The notes: a model not told the origin generated them from the letters alone. DNA of 37,127 nucleotides from an uncultured Planctomycetia bacterium (GCA_937919205.1 CALFOZ010000207.1:1-37127); one strand, 5' to 3'. Shown: positions 24,350 through 31,594, numbered from the stretch's first letter. Translations and numbers: made by a program.

Positions 24350-24994
24350 ATGCGCAATCAACTTTCAATCGTGTGCAAAGGACTGTTGGCGGGATTGTTC
24401 TTTGGCGCACTGGTGTCGTGCGCCGACGACGCCCCTAAACCCAAGCTTCCAGCGGCGTTTCCTTTACAAACCGCTACCGATCCGTTGACAAGTAGCGCCA
24501 CATCAAATCCGTCATTGATTGAATTGCCATCGATCACTCTGCCCAAGCCCGCCGCTTGGACATGGGTGAAGCCTTCAATGCAGTTTCGCACTTTGCAATA
24601 TCAAGTGTGCAACCCGGGTCCAGGAAAAGTTGCTCCATGCGCGGATCTCATTGTGAGCGTGTTCAAGTTGGGCGATGGCGGAAGCGTGGACGCCAATATT
24701 GGGCGCTGGAAAAATCAATTTCAAAATGCTGACGGCAGTCCAGCGCAACCAACTCGTTCACAGCGCGTGGTGGCTGGAGCATCTGTGACGCGCGTTGACT
24801 TGAAGGGCGCGTGGAAGGGCATGGGCATGGGCGAGGCGCAAAATAATTCCGAGCAACTTGCCGCCGCTATCGAGTTGCCGCAAGAAACTATTTACATTCG
24901 CATGGTCGGTCCAGAGAGCACCGTGGAAGCCGCTCGAAAAGATTTTGAAGCCATGGTGGATAGACTTGCGCCGCGCGCGCCGCTTGTGAAGTGA
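24350..24994 (+). CDS. Lipoprotein of unknown function
   Basis: 214 residues. An N-terminal lipoprotein signal (K10, hydrophobic GLLAGLFFGA, lipobox LVSC with C24) predicts a lipid-anchored envelope protein. The mature part begins with a Pro/Thr/Ser-rich linker (about 25-65). A compact domain of about 140 residues follows, with one probable disulfide pair (CNPGPGKVAPC). I recognise no catalytic motif. The overall strand pattern (FRTLQYQV, DLIVSVFKL, VTRVDLKGAW, ETIYIRMVGP, then a helix with FEAMVDRL) resembles small PsbP-like substrate-recognition domains, but this is only an impression. An upstream frame extension to 24011 is antisense to the amidohydrolase and rejected. Confidence 0.75.
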   Translation: MRNQLSIVCKGLLAGLFFGALVSCADDAPKPKLPAAFPLQTATDPLTSSATSNPSLIELPSITLPKPAAWTWVKPSMQFRTLQYQVCNPGPGKVAPCADLIVSVFKLGDGGSVDANIGRWKNQFQNADGSPAQPTRSQRVVAGASVTRVDLKGAWKGMGMGEAQNNSEQLAAAIELPQETIYIRMVGPESTVEAARKDFEAMVDRLAPRAPLVK

Positions 24995-25007
24995 TTTAAA
25001 AATAAAC

Positions 25008-25037
25008 GTGCGACGATCTCCGAGCGTTGCACTTTTT
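25008..25037 (+). terminator. Intrinsic terminator of the lipoprotein gene
   Basis: GTGCGACG (25008-25015), 9-base loop, CGTTGCAC (25025-25032), an 8-bp stem with one G-T pair, followed at once by TTTTT. It lies 14 bases after the stop codon. Confidence 0.65.
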
Positions 25038-25119
25038 GCTCTATGCAAAGCGACTTGTCTTGTGCGTCGTTTGACTCACGGTGAAGCGGTGAACGCAGTC
25101 GCGGCGCGCAAAAATAAAA

Positions 25120-25153
25120 ACGCGCGGAGTGAAAACAATTTCAATCCGCGCGT
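25120..25153 (-). terminator. Intrinsic terminator of the superoxide dismutase gene
   Basis: ACGCGCGGA (25120-25128) pairs perfectly with TCCGCGCGT (25145-25153). The loop itself folds (TGAAA-ACAA-TTTCA). On the minus strand the stem is followed by TTTTATTTTTG, a good T tract 19 bases after the stop codon. Confidence 0.8.
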
Positions 25154-25172
25154 GTGCGATTATAAAATTAAC

Positions 25173-25961
25173 TCACTTTGCCGCGGCGAAACGCTTGTTC
25201 ACTTCGTTCCAGTTCACAACGTCCCACCAACTCTTCAAGTAATCGGCGCGGCGATTTTGGTACTTCAAGTAGTACGCGTGCTCCCACACATCCACGCCAA
25301 GAATGGGCGTGCCCAGCGTGTCAATGGTGCCTTTCATCAGCGGATTGTCCTGATTCGCGGTGCTGACCACTTCAAGCGCGCCGCCTGGTTTTACAATAAG
25401 CCACGACCAACCACTGCCGAAACGCTTCATGCCGCCGTCGGCAAGTTTGGCTTTGAAATCTTCCATGGTGCCAAAAGTTTTTGTAATGGCCGCGCTCAAC
25501 TCAGCGCTCGGCGCGCCGCCACTGCCTGCTGGCGCCATGATTTGCCAGAACATGCTGTGGTTGAAATGTCCGCCGCCGTTGTTGCGCACCGCGCCACGAA
25601 TGGCTTCTGGCAACGATGGCAGTGACGCGCACAATTCTTCGATGGTTTTATTTTGTAGATCGGCTTGGCCTTCAAGCGCCTTGTTTAAATTGTCCACGTA
25701 CGCCTGGTGGTGCTTGGTGCGGTGAATGATCATGGTCTGTGAATCAATCGATGGCTCGAGCGCGGCCTCTGGATACGGCAGGCTTGGAAGTGTGAATGGC
25801 ATGTGTTGCTCCTTCTGAGTTGGTGGGTGAGTGGTTGACGCGGCGTTGCTGTTGGCCGCGAGTAGAGTTTGCGTAAGTGAATGCGACGAAAGCGCCGTGA
25901 ACGCGCCAAGCCCAACAAGGGAGTGGCGCAAAAAGCTTCGGCGGTTTGCTGTGTCGGACAT
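25173..25961 (-). CDS. Superoxide dismutase, Mn-type signature, with Tat signal and a second internal start
   Basis: Converts superoxide to oxygen and hydrogen peroxide. The 262-residue long form begins with a twin-arginine signal ([12 protein letters not shown], hydrophobic GLGAFTAL), so it should be exported folded with its metal. Metal ligands are H80, H135, D224 and H228. Gly131 and Gln204 (TANQDNPLM) match Mn rather than Fe enzymes. Inside the gene, AAGGAG stands 6 bases before an ATG at 25802 (residue 54, [10 protein letters not shown]), exactly where a cytoplasmic enzyme would start. TATTGT lies 7 bases before the upstream ATG at 25961. Both forms may be made: a leaderless exported one and a Shine-Dalgarno-started cytoplasmic one. 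Confidence 0.93.
   Translation of the reverse strand: MSDTANRRSFLRHSLVGLGAFTALSSHSLTQTLLAANSNAASTTHPPTQKEQHMPFTLPSLPYPEAALEPSIDSQTMIIHRTKHHQAYVDNLNKALEGQADLQNKTIEELCASLPSLPEAIRGAVRNNGGGHFNHSMFWQIMAPAGSGGAPSAELSAAITKTFGTMEDFKAKLADGGMKRFGSGWSWLIVKPGGALEVVSTANQDNPLMKGTIDTLGTPILGVDVWEHAYYLKYQNRRADYLKSWWDVVNWNEVNKRFAAAK
25803..25816 (-). promoter_or_regulatory. Strong internal ribosome binding site within the SOD gene
   Basis: On the minus strand AAGGAG lies 6 bases before the in-frame ATG at 25802. It is one of the best Shine-Dalgarno sequences in the window and would start the SOD without its export signal. Confidence 0.6.
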
Positions 25962-25968
25962 GTCGCTA

Positions 25969-25974
25969 ACAATA
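25969..25974 (-). promoter_or_regulatory. -10 box TATTGT, leaderless type, for the SOD gene (long form)
   Basis: TATTGT on the minus strand ends 7 bases before the ATG at 25961. Confidence 0.5.
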
Positions 25975-26095
25975 GGGCGCGGCGGCGCATTGCGCCATAT
26001 GTGAAAATATATTTGTTTTTAGATTGCGTTCGCTCAGTGTTCAGAGCAAGCGCCTTGGACATGAACTTCATCATGAAATTGCATCGCGGATTGCG

Positions 26096-26101
26096 TACTA
26101 T
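26096..26101 (+). promoter_or_regulatory. -10 box TACTAT, leaderless type, for thiE
   Basis: TACTAT ends 6 bases before the ATG at 26108. No Shine-Dalgarno and no thiamine riboswitch fits in the 146-base gap to the SOD gene. Confidence 0.5.
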
Positions 26102-26107
26102 TGCTGA

Positions 26108-27163
26108 ATGCGAAGTGAACATCGAATTATTGACGCCGCGGGAAATCGCGCGCGCGAAGGCTTGCGAACGCTCGAGGATGTGCTTCGATTCTCGCTTGAT
26201 CATGCGGATTTATTGAGCCGCGCCAAGGCGTTGCGCCATCAGTTGCGCGCAGGATTTGATCGTTTTCCCGCGGGATTGTTGGAGGCCCATCGCGACGCGG
26301 CGGGCGACGCCGGTCAACATGTGCACACTCCGCAAGAATTTCAACGTGGCGATGTGCGTGCCGTGGCCGTGGCCGCGGGCAAGCGCGTAATTGAGGCTTT
26401 GCGAACGCTTGAGGAAGTTGGAAAAATTATGGACGACGCGTTCGCCCAACAGATGGCCGCCATGCGCTACGAAATGTACGACTTGGAACGCGACGCCATT
26501 CTTGCGTTTGGTTCGTCCGCGCGCTTTCAGCCGCGCGTGTGCGTGTTGCTGAGCGAGTCGCTGTGCAAACTTCCTTGGATGGATGTGTTGCGCGGCGCGC
26601 TTGATGGCGGCGCCGACATGATTCAAGTGCGCGAGAAAAATATGTCCGACCGCGACCTGATCGAGCGCGTGAAACAAATCATGCAAGTGGCGCAACCCGT
26701 CAACGCGCGTGTGATTGTGAATGACCGTGTGGACATTGCGCTTGCCTGCGGCGCCGACGGCGTTCACTTGGGCACGGGGGATTTGTCCATTCGCGACGCC
26801 CGCAAACTTGCTGGCACGAATTTGCTCATTGGCGCCAGCACGCACAATGCCGCTGAAGCGTTGGCCGCCGTCACGGAAGGTGCCGATGTGTGCGGGGTGG
26901 GCGCCATCTTTGCAACGCAACTCAAGCCTGATCGCTCGCCATGCGGCGTAGGGCTTGTGGCGGATTTCATTCGTCATTATCCAAACGCGCCGCATCTTGC
27001 GATCGGTGGAATTACTGCGCAAAACATTGAACAACTGACCGCTGTGGGTTGCCGCGGTGTGGCCGTAAGTGGCGCGGTGTGTGGCGCAGGTAATCCCGCG
27101 GCCGTGGTCGCTCACTTGCGCGAAATTCTGTCGCCCAAAATTTCTGAGCGCACTGCAACATGA
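26108..27163 (+). CDS. thiE: Thiamine phosphate synthase with N-terminal ThiD2 domain
   Basis: Joins hydroxymethylpyrimidine diphosphate and thiazole phosphate into thiamine phosphate. The protein has 351 residues. The N-terminal ThiD2-type domain (about 1-140) begins IIDAAGNRAREGLRTLEDVL and repeats a similar phrase at about 93-103 (RVIEALRTLEE). The C-terminal ThiE TIM barrel (about 142-345) has MIQVREKNMSDRDL, VNDRVDIALACGADGVHLG, IGASTHN, GADVCGVGAIFAT and LAIGGI. The fused form is known in several phyla. TACTAT 6 bases upstream suggests a leaderless mRNA, which would exclude control by a 5' TPP riboswitch. It is the first of three plus-strand genes (thiE, metallo-hydrolase, atpG). Confidence 0.93.
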   Translation: MRSEHRIIDAAGNRAREGLRTLEDVLRFSLDHADLLSRAKALRHQLRAGFDRFPAGLLEAHRDAAGDAGQHVHTPQEFQRGDVRAVAVAAGKRVIEALRTLEEVGKIMDDAFAQQMAAMRYEMYDLERDAILAFGSSARFQPRVCVLLSESLCKLPWMDVLRGALDGGADMIQVREKNMSDRDLIERVKQIMQVAQPVNARVIVNDRVDIALACGADGVHLGTGDLSIRDARKLAGTNLLIGASTHNAAEALAAVTEGADVCGVGAIFATQLKPDRSPCGVGLVADFIRHYPNAPHLAIGGITAQNIEQLTAVGCRGVAVSGAVCGAGNPAAVVAHLREILSPKISERTAT

Positions 27164-27205
27164 TTTTGCAGTGGCCAAAAAATTTGGGCATGCCACATGA
27201 TTTTG
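27158..27205. repeat. Direct repeat ACATGATTTTG flanking an inverted repeat
   Basis: ACATGATTTTG occurs at 27158-27168 and 27195-27205, 37 bases apart. Between them GTGGC (27171-27175) and GCCAC (27192-27196) can pair around an A/T-rich loop. The first copy overlaps the thiE stop codon. It may be a weak terminator of thiE or a regulator site for the next gene. Confidence 0.5.
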
Positions 27206-27275
27206 TTTTCACACAAGTATTCGGCGCGGTCCATATGACTGTGCGTTTACAACACGTCTTGGGGCGCGAACTCTT

Positions 27276-28097
27276 GTGAACACTCTGAACGCCGCGCTCA
27301 CATTGCTTGGAACTGGCACAAGTTCCGGTGTGCCCGTGATTGGTTGCGCCTGCGCCACGTGTCAAAGTACCGACCCGCGTGACAAGCGTTTGCGCACGGG
27401 CGCCATGTTGCAATTTACCGACGCAACTGGCCAGCCCCGCGTGATCTTGATCGATGTTCCGCCCGATCACCGCGAGCAAAGTTTGCGCGCGGGCATTGAT
27501 CGCTGTGACGCCATTCTGATCACGCACGGACATGTTGATCATGTCTTTGGCCTAGACGAAGTGCGCCGCTACAACGCCTTGATGCGCCAGCCAATTCCCG
27601 TGTACGCCGACAATGAAACATGGGAGCAACTTGAGCGCGTCTATCGCCACATTTTTTTCCGCAAGGAAAATAAAAATGATTCCTTCGTGGCCTCGCTCAC
27701 GCAACAGCGCGTTGGGCACGGCACGCAACTGAACTTGCACGGAATTTCCGCCACAGCATTCACGCTGATGCACGGCCGACTTCCAATTCTGGGTTGGCGC
27801 TTTGATTCGCCAAGCGCCGATCCGCTGTTTCCCATCGCCTATTGCACGGACGTGAACCACATTCCGCACGAGAGTTGGCCGTTTCTTGAGGGCGTGAACA
27901 CGCTCATTCTGGACATGTTGCGCCCGCGCGCCCATCCGACGCATTTCACATGCGATCAGTCCATTGCAACTGCCGAGAAAATAGCGGCAAAACAAACAAT
28001 TTTTGTGCATATGACCCATGATCTTTTGCACGGCGAGTTCGATCCAACGCTCCCCACCGGCATGCGCCTTGGCTTTGACGGCATGAAGATTTCCTAA
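27276..28097 (+). CDS. Metallo-beta-lactamase-fold hydrolase (PhnP-like)
   Basis: 273 residues from a GTG at 27276; no earlier start is in frame. The metal motif HGHVDH (84-89) is followed by later ligand candidates (FTLMHG, AYCTDVNHIP, HMTHDLLH). The N-terminal LGTGTSSGVPVIGCACATCQS, with C24, C26 and C29, is the structural-zinc signature of the PhnP and related phosphodiesterase branch. Relatives cleave cyclic or short nucleotide phosphodiesters. No phn genes are nearby, so a phosphonate role is not supported. The RNase Z-like overall fold is certain; the substrate is not. Confidence 0.85.
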   Translation: MNTLNAALTLLGTGTSSGVPVIGCACATCQSTDPRDKRLRTGAMLQFTDATGQPRVILIDVPPDHREQSLRAGIDRCDAILITHGHVDHVFGLDEVRRYNALMRQPIPVYADNETWEQLERVYRHIFFRKENKNDSFVASLTQQRVGHGTQLNLHGISATAFTLMHGRLPILGWRFDSPSADPLFPIAYCTDVNHIPHESWPFLEGVNTLILDMLRPRAHPTHFTCDQSIATAEKIAAKQTIFVHMTHDLLHGEFDPTLPTGMRLGFDGMKIS

Positions 28098-28148
28098 CCA
28101 CAAATCCGCGCGCGCCCGCCGCCAAAAATTCGCTAAACTTCTTGCCCC

Positions 28149-29039
28149 ATGGCGCAGATCCGCGAAATTAAAAAACGAATGATCGCTGTCCGAACGATTC
28201 AACGCATCACCAAGACGATGCAGATGATCGCCACGGCGAAGTTCACCGCAAGTCTTGCGCGCGCCAAAGCTAGTCGCCCATATATGGAGCGCATCCGAGA
28301 ATTGGTGGCCGAGGTGGCGGCGCGCGCCGGTGATGAAAGTCATCCGCTGTGCTTGCCGCCCGCCAAGCCAGCCGGCAAAGAGTTTGTGCTTGTCATCGCC
28401 AGTGACCGTGGATTGTGCGGTGCCTACAACGGACATGTCCTGCGCAAGTCGCTGGTCGCATTGAAGGATATTCAAAGTCGCAACGCTCAAAGCGTTGTTG
28501 AAACCATCGGCAAAAAAGCCACGGCGTTTTTCAAGTTTCAAAAAGTTCCAGTCGCGCAGAAGCACCAGTTTGGTGATCGACCTACTTTTGAAATGGTGGA
28601 GCCGTTGGCCGAGCGTTTGATGAGCGAGTATCTCGCGGGTCAATACGACGTCTGCCGAATTGTGTACATGAAGTTTGTCAGCAACAGCAAGCAAGTTCCA
28701 GAGACCATGCAATTACTGCCCATGCGCGTGCCAGCCGCCGCGGCAAAAAGTGAAGGCAAGAGCGACACCAAGAGCGGCGAGGCGCTGTATGAATTCAGCC
28801 CAAACGCCGGCCAATTGTTGAACGATTTACTGCCGCGCGCCGTGAAAATAAGTTTGTTTCAAGCCATTATCGACGCCATTGTCAGCGAAAATGTCATGCG
28901 CATGATCGCCATGAAGGCCGCCACGGACAACGCCTCTGGAATCGCGAAATCTTTGCATCGCAGTTACAACCGCGCGCGTCAGGGTCGAATCACCACCGAG
29001 CTCACGGAAATTATTTCCGGCGCCGCGGCGCTGGAATAA
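28149..29039 (+). CDS. atpG: F-type ATP synthase gamma subunit, isolated from other atp genes
   Basis: Central rotor shaft of F1. The 296-residue protein keeps the N-terminal helix (IREIKKRMIAVRTIQRITKT, MQMIATAKF), ASDRGLCGAYN (84-94) and the C-terminal helix (MKAATDNASGIAKSLHRSYN, ARQGRITTELTEIISGA). It is a complete, normal gamma subunit. The upstream gene is a metallo-hydrolase and the downstream one a minus-strand rhodanese. There is no atpA or atpD on either side, although gamma normally sits between them. TAAACT (28134-28139) lies 9 bases before the ATG, and no Shine-Dalgarno is seen. Confidence 0.96.
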   Translation: MAQIREIKKRMIAVRTIQRITKTMQMIATAKFTASLARAKASRPYMERIRELVAEVAARAGDESHPLCLPPAKPAGKEFVLVIASDRGLCGAYNGHVLRKSLVALKDIQSRNAQSVVETIGKKATAFFKFQKVPVAQKHQFGDRPTFEMVEPLAERLMSEYLAGQYDVCRIVYMKFVSNSKQVPETMQLLPMRVPAAAAKSEGKSDTKSGEALYEFSPNAGQLLNDLLPRAVKISLFQAIIDAIVSENVMRMIAMKAATDNASGIAKSLHRSYNRARQGRITTELTEIISGAAALE

Positions 29040-29089
29040 ATCCCACAGGGCAATTCACTGTGTCGTGAAACTGCGGCGCATTTCAAGAA

Positions 29090-29144
29090 TTAATTTATTT
29101 TTGCGAAACTGCAATTGCAATGCATTGCATTGCATCAATAAATT
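29090..29144. repeat. A/T-rich nested inverted repeats between atpG and the rhodanese gene
   Basis: AATTTATT (29090-29097) and AATAAATT (29137-29144) are perfect complements. Inside lies the 14-base perfect palindrome TGCAATGCATTGCA (29116-29129). Two related strings, TTTTTGCGAAACTG and CTTTTGCAAAACTG, flank the palindrome. The 198-base gap has no gene; this may be a bidirectional terminator or a protein-binding site. Confidence 0.6.
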
Positions 29145-29237
29145 TCTTTTGCAAAACTGAAACCACAAATCATTGGGCCATGAACTTAATTCGTTGTGAA
29201 AATAAAATGGCGATCTATTTCGCGCCTCACTTCATGT

Positions 29238-29702
29238 TTACTGCGGTGCTGGCGCTTTCGCAGGCTCGTTTGGTGGCGCCGGAAATCCAGTCTCAAGCAT
29301 GTTGCCATCGCGTGTCCACGCCTTCAGGCCACCTTCAAGCGTGTAGACGTCGCTGAAATCCAACTCGATCAAGCGTTTGCTTGCCGCCTTGCCAATGGTG
29401 TCGTCATACGAGGTGTCGTAGACCACGAACAAGTCGTAGCGTCCAAGCACCAACCCAGCCTCGGCGGTCATGCGCGGAAAGGGCAAATTAATCGCGCCAG
29501 GAATGTGGCCCTCGGCGTATTTTTCTGGACTGCGTGGATCAACCCACACGCTCTGCGGCGCGCGTTGAAGCATGCTCCCAGGATTATTCATAAGTTCAAC
29601 GGCTTTAAAGGGCGTCACATAGGTGATATTTTTATCGCTGGTGCTTTTGGTGCACGCGGAAGCCGCCAAGAGCGCAAGACAAACAATGGCAAAGGTTCTC
29701 AT
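29238..29702 (-). CDS. Rhodanese-like lipoprotein lacking the catalytic cysteine
   Basis: 154 residues from the ATG at 29702. The N-terminus is a lipoprotein-type signal (VCLALLAASAC, C17), so it is probably envelope-anchored. The rhodanese fold is clear: WVDPRSPEKYAEGHIPGAIN (53-72) and TLEGGLKAW (121-129). The active-site loop reads VVYDTSYDDTIGKAA, with Asp96 where an active enzyme has Cys; I checked the codon (GAC). It should therefore lack sulfurtransferase activity and may bind a partner or ligand. It stands opposite a DsbD-N-like protein and a thioredoxin-like protein, suggesting an envelope redox context. Confidence 0.85.
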   Translation of the reverse strand: MRTFAIVCLALLAASACTKSTSDKNITYVTPFKAVELMNNPGSMLQRAPQSVWVDPRSPEKYAEGHIPGAINLPFPRMTAEAGLVLGRYDLFVVYDTSYDDTIGKAASKRLIELDFSDVYTLEGGLKAWTRDGNMLETGFPAPPNEPAKAPAPQ

Positions 29703-29708
29703 GCGTTG

Positions 29709-29737
29709 ATTGTCACCACATTTGGCGCGCAAGGCAA
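29709..29737 (-). promoter_or_regulatory. Leaderless-type promoter of the rhodanese gene, with -35
   Basis: TTGCCT (29732-29737), 17 bases, GACAAT (29709-29714), then 6 bases to the ATG at 29702. The combination of a -35 at proper spacing with the 6-base gap supports the leaderless reading. Confidence 0.55.
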
Positions 29738-29801
29738 CTCAGGGTACATATTTTCCGCGTCGCGCGCCTTCAATTCGGCGCGAAACGTTCTGCGACATGT
29801 C

Positions 29802-29807
29802 TATGCT
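29802..29807 (+). promoter_or_regulatory. -10 box TATGCT for the DsbD-N-like gene
   Basis: TATGCT ends 8 bases before the ATG at 29816, or 14 before the in-frame ATG at 29822. Confidence 0.35.
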
Positions 29808-29815
29808 TTCATTCA

Positions 29816-30769
29816 ATGATCATGCGCTTTCGATTTCTAGTGTTGACCGTATGCATGCTTGGCGCGGCTTGGCAAGTATTTTTGAATGACAAGCCCGCTG
29901 TGGCAACCATGCAAGCACATCCAACAACGCCAATGTTGAAAGCCGCCGGCGCATTCAACACCGCAAACGCGGGCGCGCAAGACAAGACTCCAGTGAAGGC
30001 CACGGCGGCGGGCTGGGTCAAACTTGCCAGCGGTCAAACCGCCGCGGTGGTGCGCTTTGAAATAGAAAATGGCTGGCACATGTATTGGCAAAATCCTGGC
30101 GACAGCGGTGCGCCGCCATTGGCGCAACTGCAAGCGGTGAATGGATGGACGTTGTTGGAGCCAATTTTCCCGCGTCCTTCAATTCTAAAAACTCCAGACG
30201 ACACGGAATTTGTCTATGACACTTCGTGGGAATGGTTGCTACCAATGCAGGGGCCCGACGGTGTCGCCGCGCCAGCGTGTTCATTTGATCTTTCATGGAT
30301 GGTGTGCAAAGAGCGTTGCATCGTTGGCCAGGCGCGCGTGCAATTTGCGGCGGCAACGGGTGAACTTCCCGCGGCGGGCTTGGCGCGTCTTGGTCGCTCG
30401 CTTGCAACCGTGGGCTCGGTGGCGACATTCAATATCAAAGATCAAACAATCACCATCAGTGGAAACGCTATCAACGCCACAAGCGCCGCTTCCACGCCCA
30501 ACACAAATCCCAACTCCCCATCCAACACCGCGCCAGCGGTGCAATGTATTCCCGCGGTTATGCCCGGCGTATCTCTGCAGTCCGCGGGACCATTTCCTGC
30601 AACCGTGGCCAATGAAAAGTTCACGCTCACCATTCCACTAGAAATTCAGCCGCACAATGCTCTCGGTAAGCCCCTTGTGTTCAATGGGTTGCTTCTGTTC
30701 GGCCAATCAAGCGGTGAGTATTGCGAAAATATTCATCTTCCATTGAACATGCAAGTTTCCCAGCCCTAA
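29816..30769 (+). CDS. Exported DsbD N-terminal-domain-like protein
   Basis: 317 residues with an N-terminal export signal (MRFRFLVLTVCMLGAAWQVF). The folded part shows the DsbD-alpha/ScsB-type phrases ENGWHMYWQNPGDSGAPP and, later, ACSFDLSWMVCKERCIVGQA with two cysteines in a CxxxC arrangement. In DsbD this domain passes electrons to periplasmic partners. Here the membrane beta and thioredoxin gamma domains are missing and no ccdA-like gene is adjacent. A Pro/Ser/Thr/Asn-rich linker (about 225-243) precedes a last domain. The start is ATG 29816 or 29822. The thioredoxin-like gene 111 bases downstream may supply the missing redox domain. Confidence 0.8.
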   Translation: MIMRFRFLVLTVCMLGAAWQVFLNDKPAVATMQAHPTTPMLKAAGAFNTANAGAQDKTPVKATAAGWVKLASGQTAAVVRFEIENGWHMYWQNPGDSGAPPLAQLQAVNGWTLLEPIFPRPSILKTPDDTEFVYDTSWEWLLPMQGPDGVAAPACSFDLSWMVCKERCIVGQARVQFAAATGELPAAGLARLGRSLATVGSVATFNIKDQTITISGNAINATSAASTPNTNPNSPSNTAPAVQCIPAVMPGVSLQSAGPFPATVANEKFTLTIPLEIQPHNALGKPLVFNGLLLFGQSSGEYCENIHLPLNMQVSQP

Positions 30770-30880
30770 ACGCGGACGCGTTGCGCAGAGCAGTTGACCG
30801 CACCGAGCTGGCTATACTGTGAAGTTAATATTTTCTGTTCAGTTTCTTTTTTTTCACCAACCCCCGAAAGGATTCACTTC

Positions 30881-31567
30881 ATGAAGCACTCACGTCTTAC
30901 CGCGTTGCTCACTGGTTGCGCCCTGTTGTTTGGCGCCGCAACATTTGCCATGGCCGACGACACCAAGAAGGACAAGAAGCATGACAAGGCCGCCGCCGCC
31001 ACCGACACCAAGGAAAAGCGCGTGAAGGTTGGCGAGCAAGTTCCAAACTTCAGCATGACCGATGTCAATGGAAAGACAATGCAATTCAGCGATTTCTCTG
31101 GCAAGACCGTTGTGATGGAATGGGTCAATCCAGGTTGCCCAGTGTGCGCTGGAATTACCAAGGCTGGTTTGGTCACCAAAATGATCGCCGACGCCAAAGT
31201 GATTGATCCCAATGTTGTGTTTGTCATGGTCAACAGCACTGGCGACACCGCCAATGATCCAAAGGCAACTGCGACCTATTTGGCCGACAATAAAGTGGTG
31301 GCCAACGCCGCGGTGATTGACGGCAGCGGAGTCATTGGAAAGATGTTCGACGCCAAGACCACGCCCGCCGTGTATGTGATTGATTCAAAGGGCACGCTGG
31401 TGTACGGCGGCGCCTTTGATGACAGTTCCGATCGTGGCTCTACCCCAGGCAAGACCAACTATGTCATTAACGCACTGACACAACTCAAGGCTGGCGAGAA
31501 AGTTTCGCCAGATAAAACCAAGTCATACGGCTGTGGCGTGAAGTACGCCAAAAGTCAAAATGGCTAA
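30881..31567 (+). CDS. Exported thioredoxin-like / redoxin-domain protein
   Basis: 228 residues. A signal peptide (MKHSRLTALLTGCALLFGAATFAMA) and a Lys/Asp/Ala-rich linker (27-48) precede an AhpC/TSA-type thioredoxin fold. The segment VVMEWVNPGCPVCAG carries C86-P-V-C89. The C-terminal SYGCGVKY (C218) is typical of a planctomycete-rich family of exported redoxins. A resolving role for C218 is possible. Shine-Dalgarno AAGGA lies 8 bases before the ATG at 30881; a start at 30794 is rejected. It probably acts in periplasmic thiol chemistry with the DsbD-N-like neighbour. A strong terminator follows. Confidence 0.85.
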   Translation: MKHSRLTALLTGCALLFGAATFAMADDTKKDKKHDKAAAATDTKEKRVKVGEQVPNFSMTDVNGKTMQFSDFSGKTVVMEWVNPGCPVCAGITKAGLVTKMIADAKVIDPNVVFVMVNSTGDTANDPKATATYLADNKVVANAAVIDGSGVIGKMFDAKTTPAVYVIDSKGTLVYGGAFDDSSDRGSTPGKTNYVINALTQLKAGEKVSPDKTKSYGCGVKYAKSQNG

Positions 31568-31594
31568 TTTACTGGGTTTTTCATTGTAAAAAAG

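Noticed and set aside
25962-26107. TPP riboswitch in front of thiE
   Set aside because: The gap is 146 bases, contains no recognisable THI-box, and the -10 box sits 6 bases before the start codon.
26210-27196. 328-codon open frame on the minus strand
   Set aside because: It is antisense to the thiD2-thiE fusion, whose family motifs are clear.
27276-28097. Assignment of the metallo-hydrolase as RNase Z or as phosphonate PhnP
   Set aside because: The Cys-rich N-terminus points to the PhnP branch rather than RNase Z, but no phn genes are near. Only a fold-level name is justified.
27552-28712. 386-codon open frame on the minus strand
   Set aside because: It is antisense to the metallo-hydrolase and atpG, both with unmistakable motifs. 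Its composition is typical of a shadow frame in G/C-rich DNA.
30794-30818. Promoter TTGACC...TATACT before the redoxin gene
   Set aside because: Both hexamers look good, but they are only 13 bases apart, too close for a sigma-70 promoter. The TATACT alone may still act as a -10.
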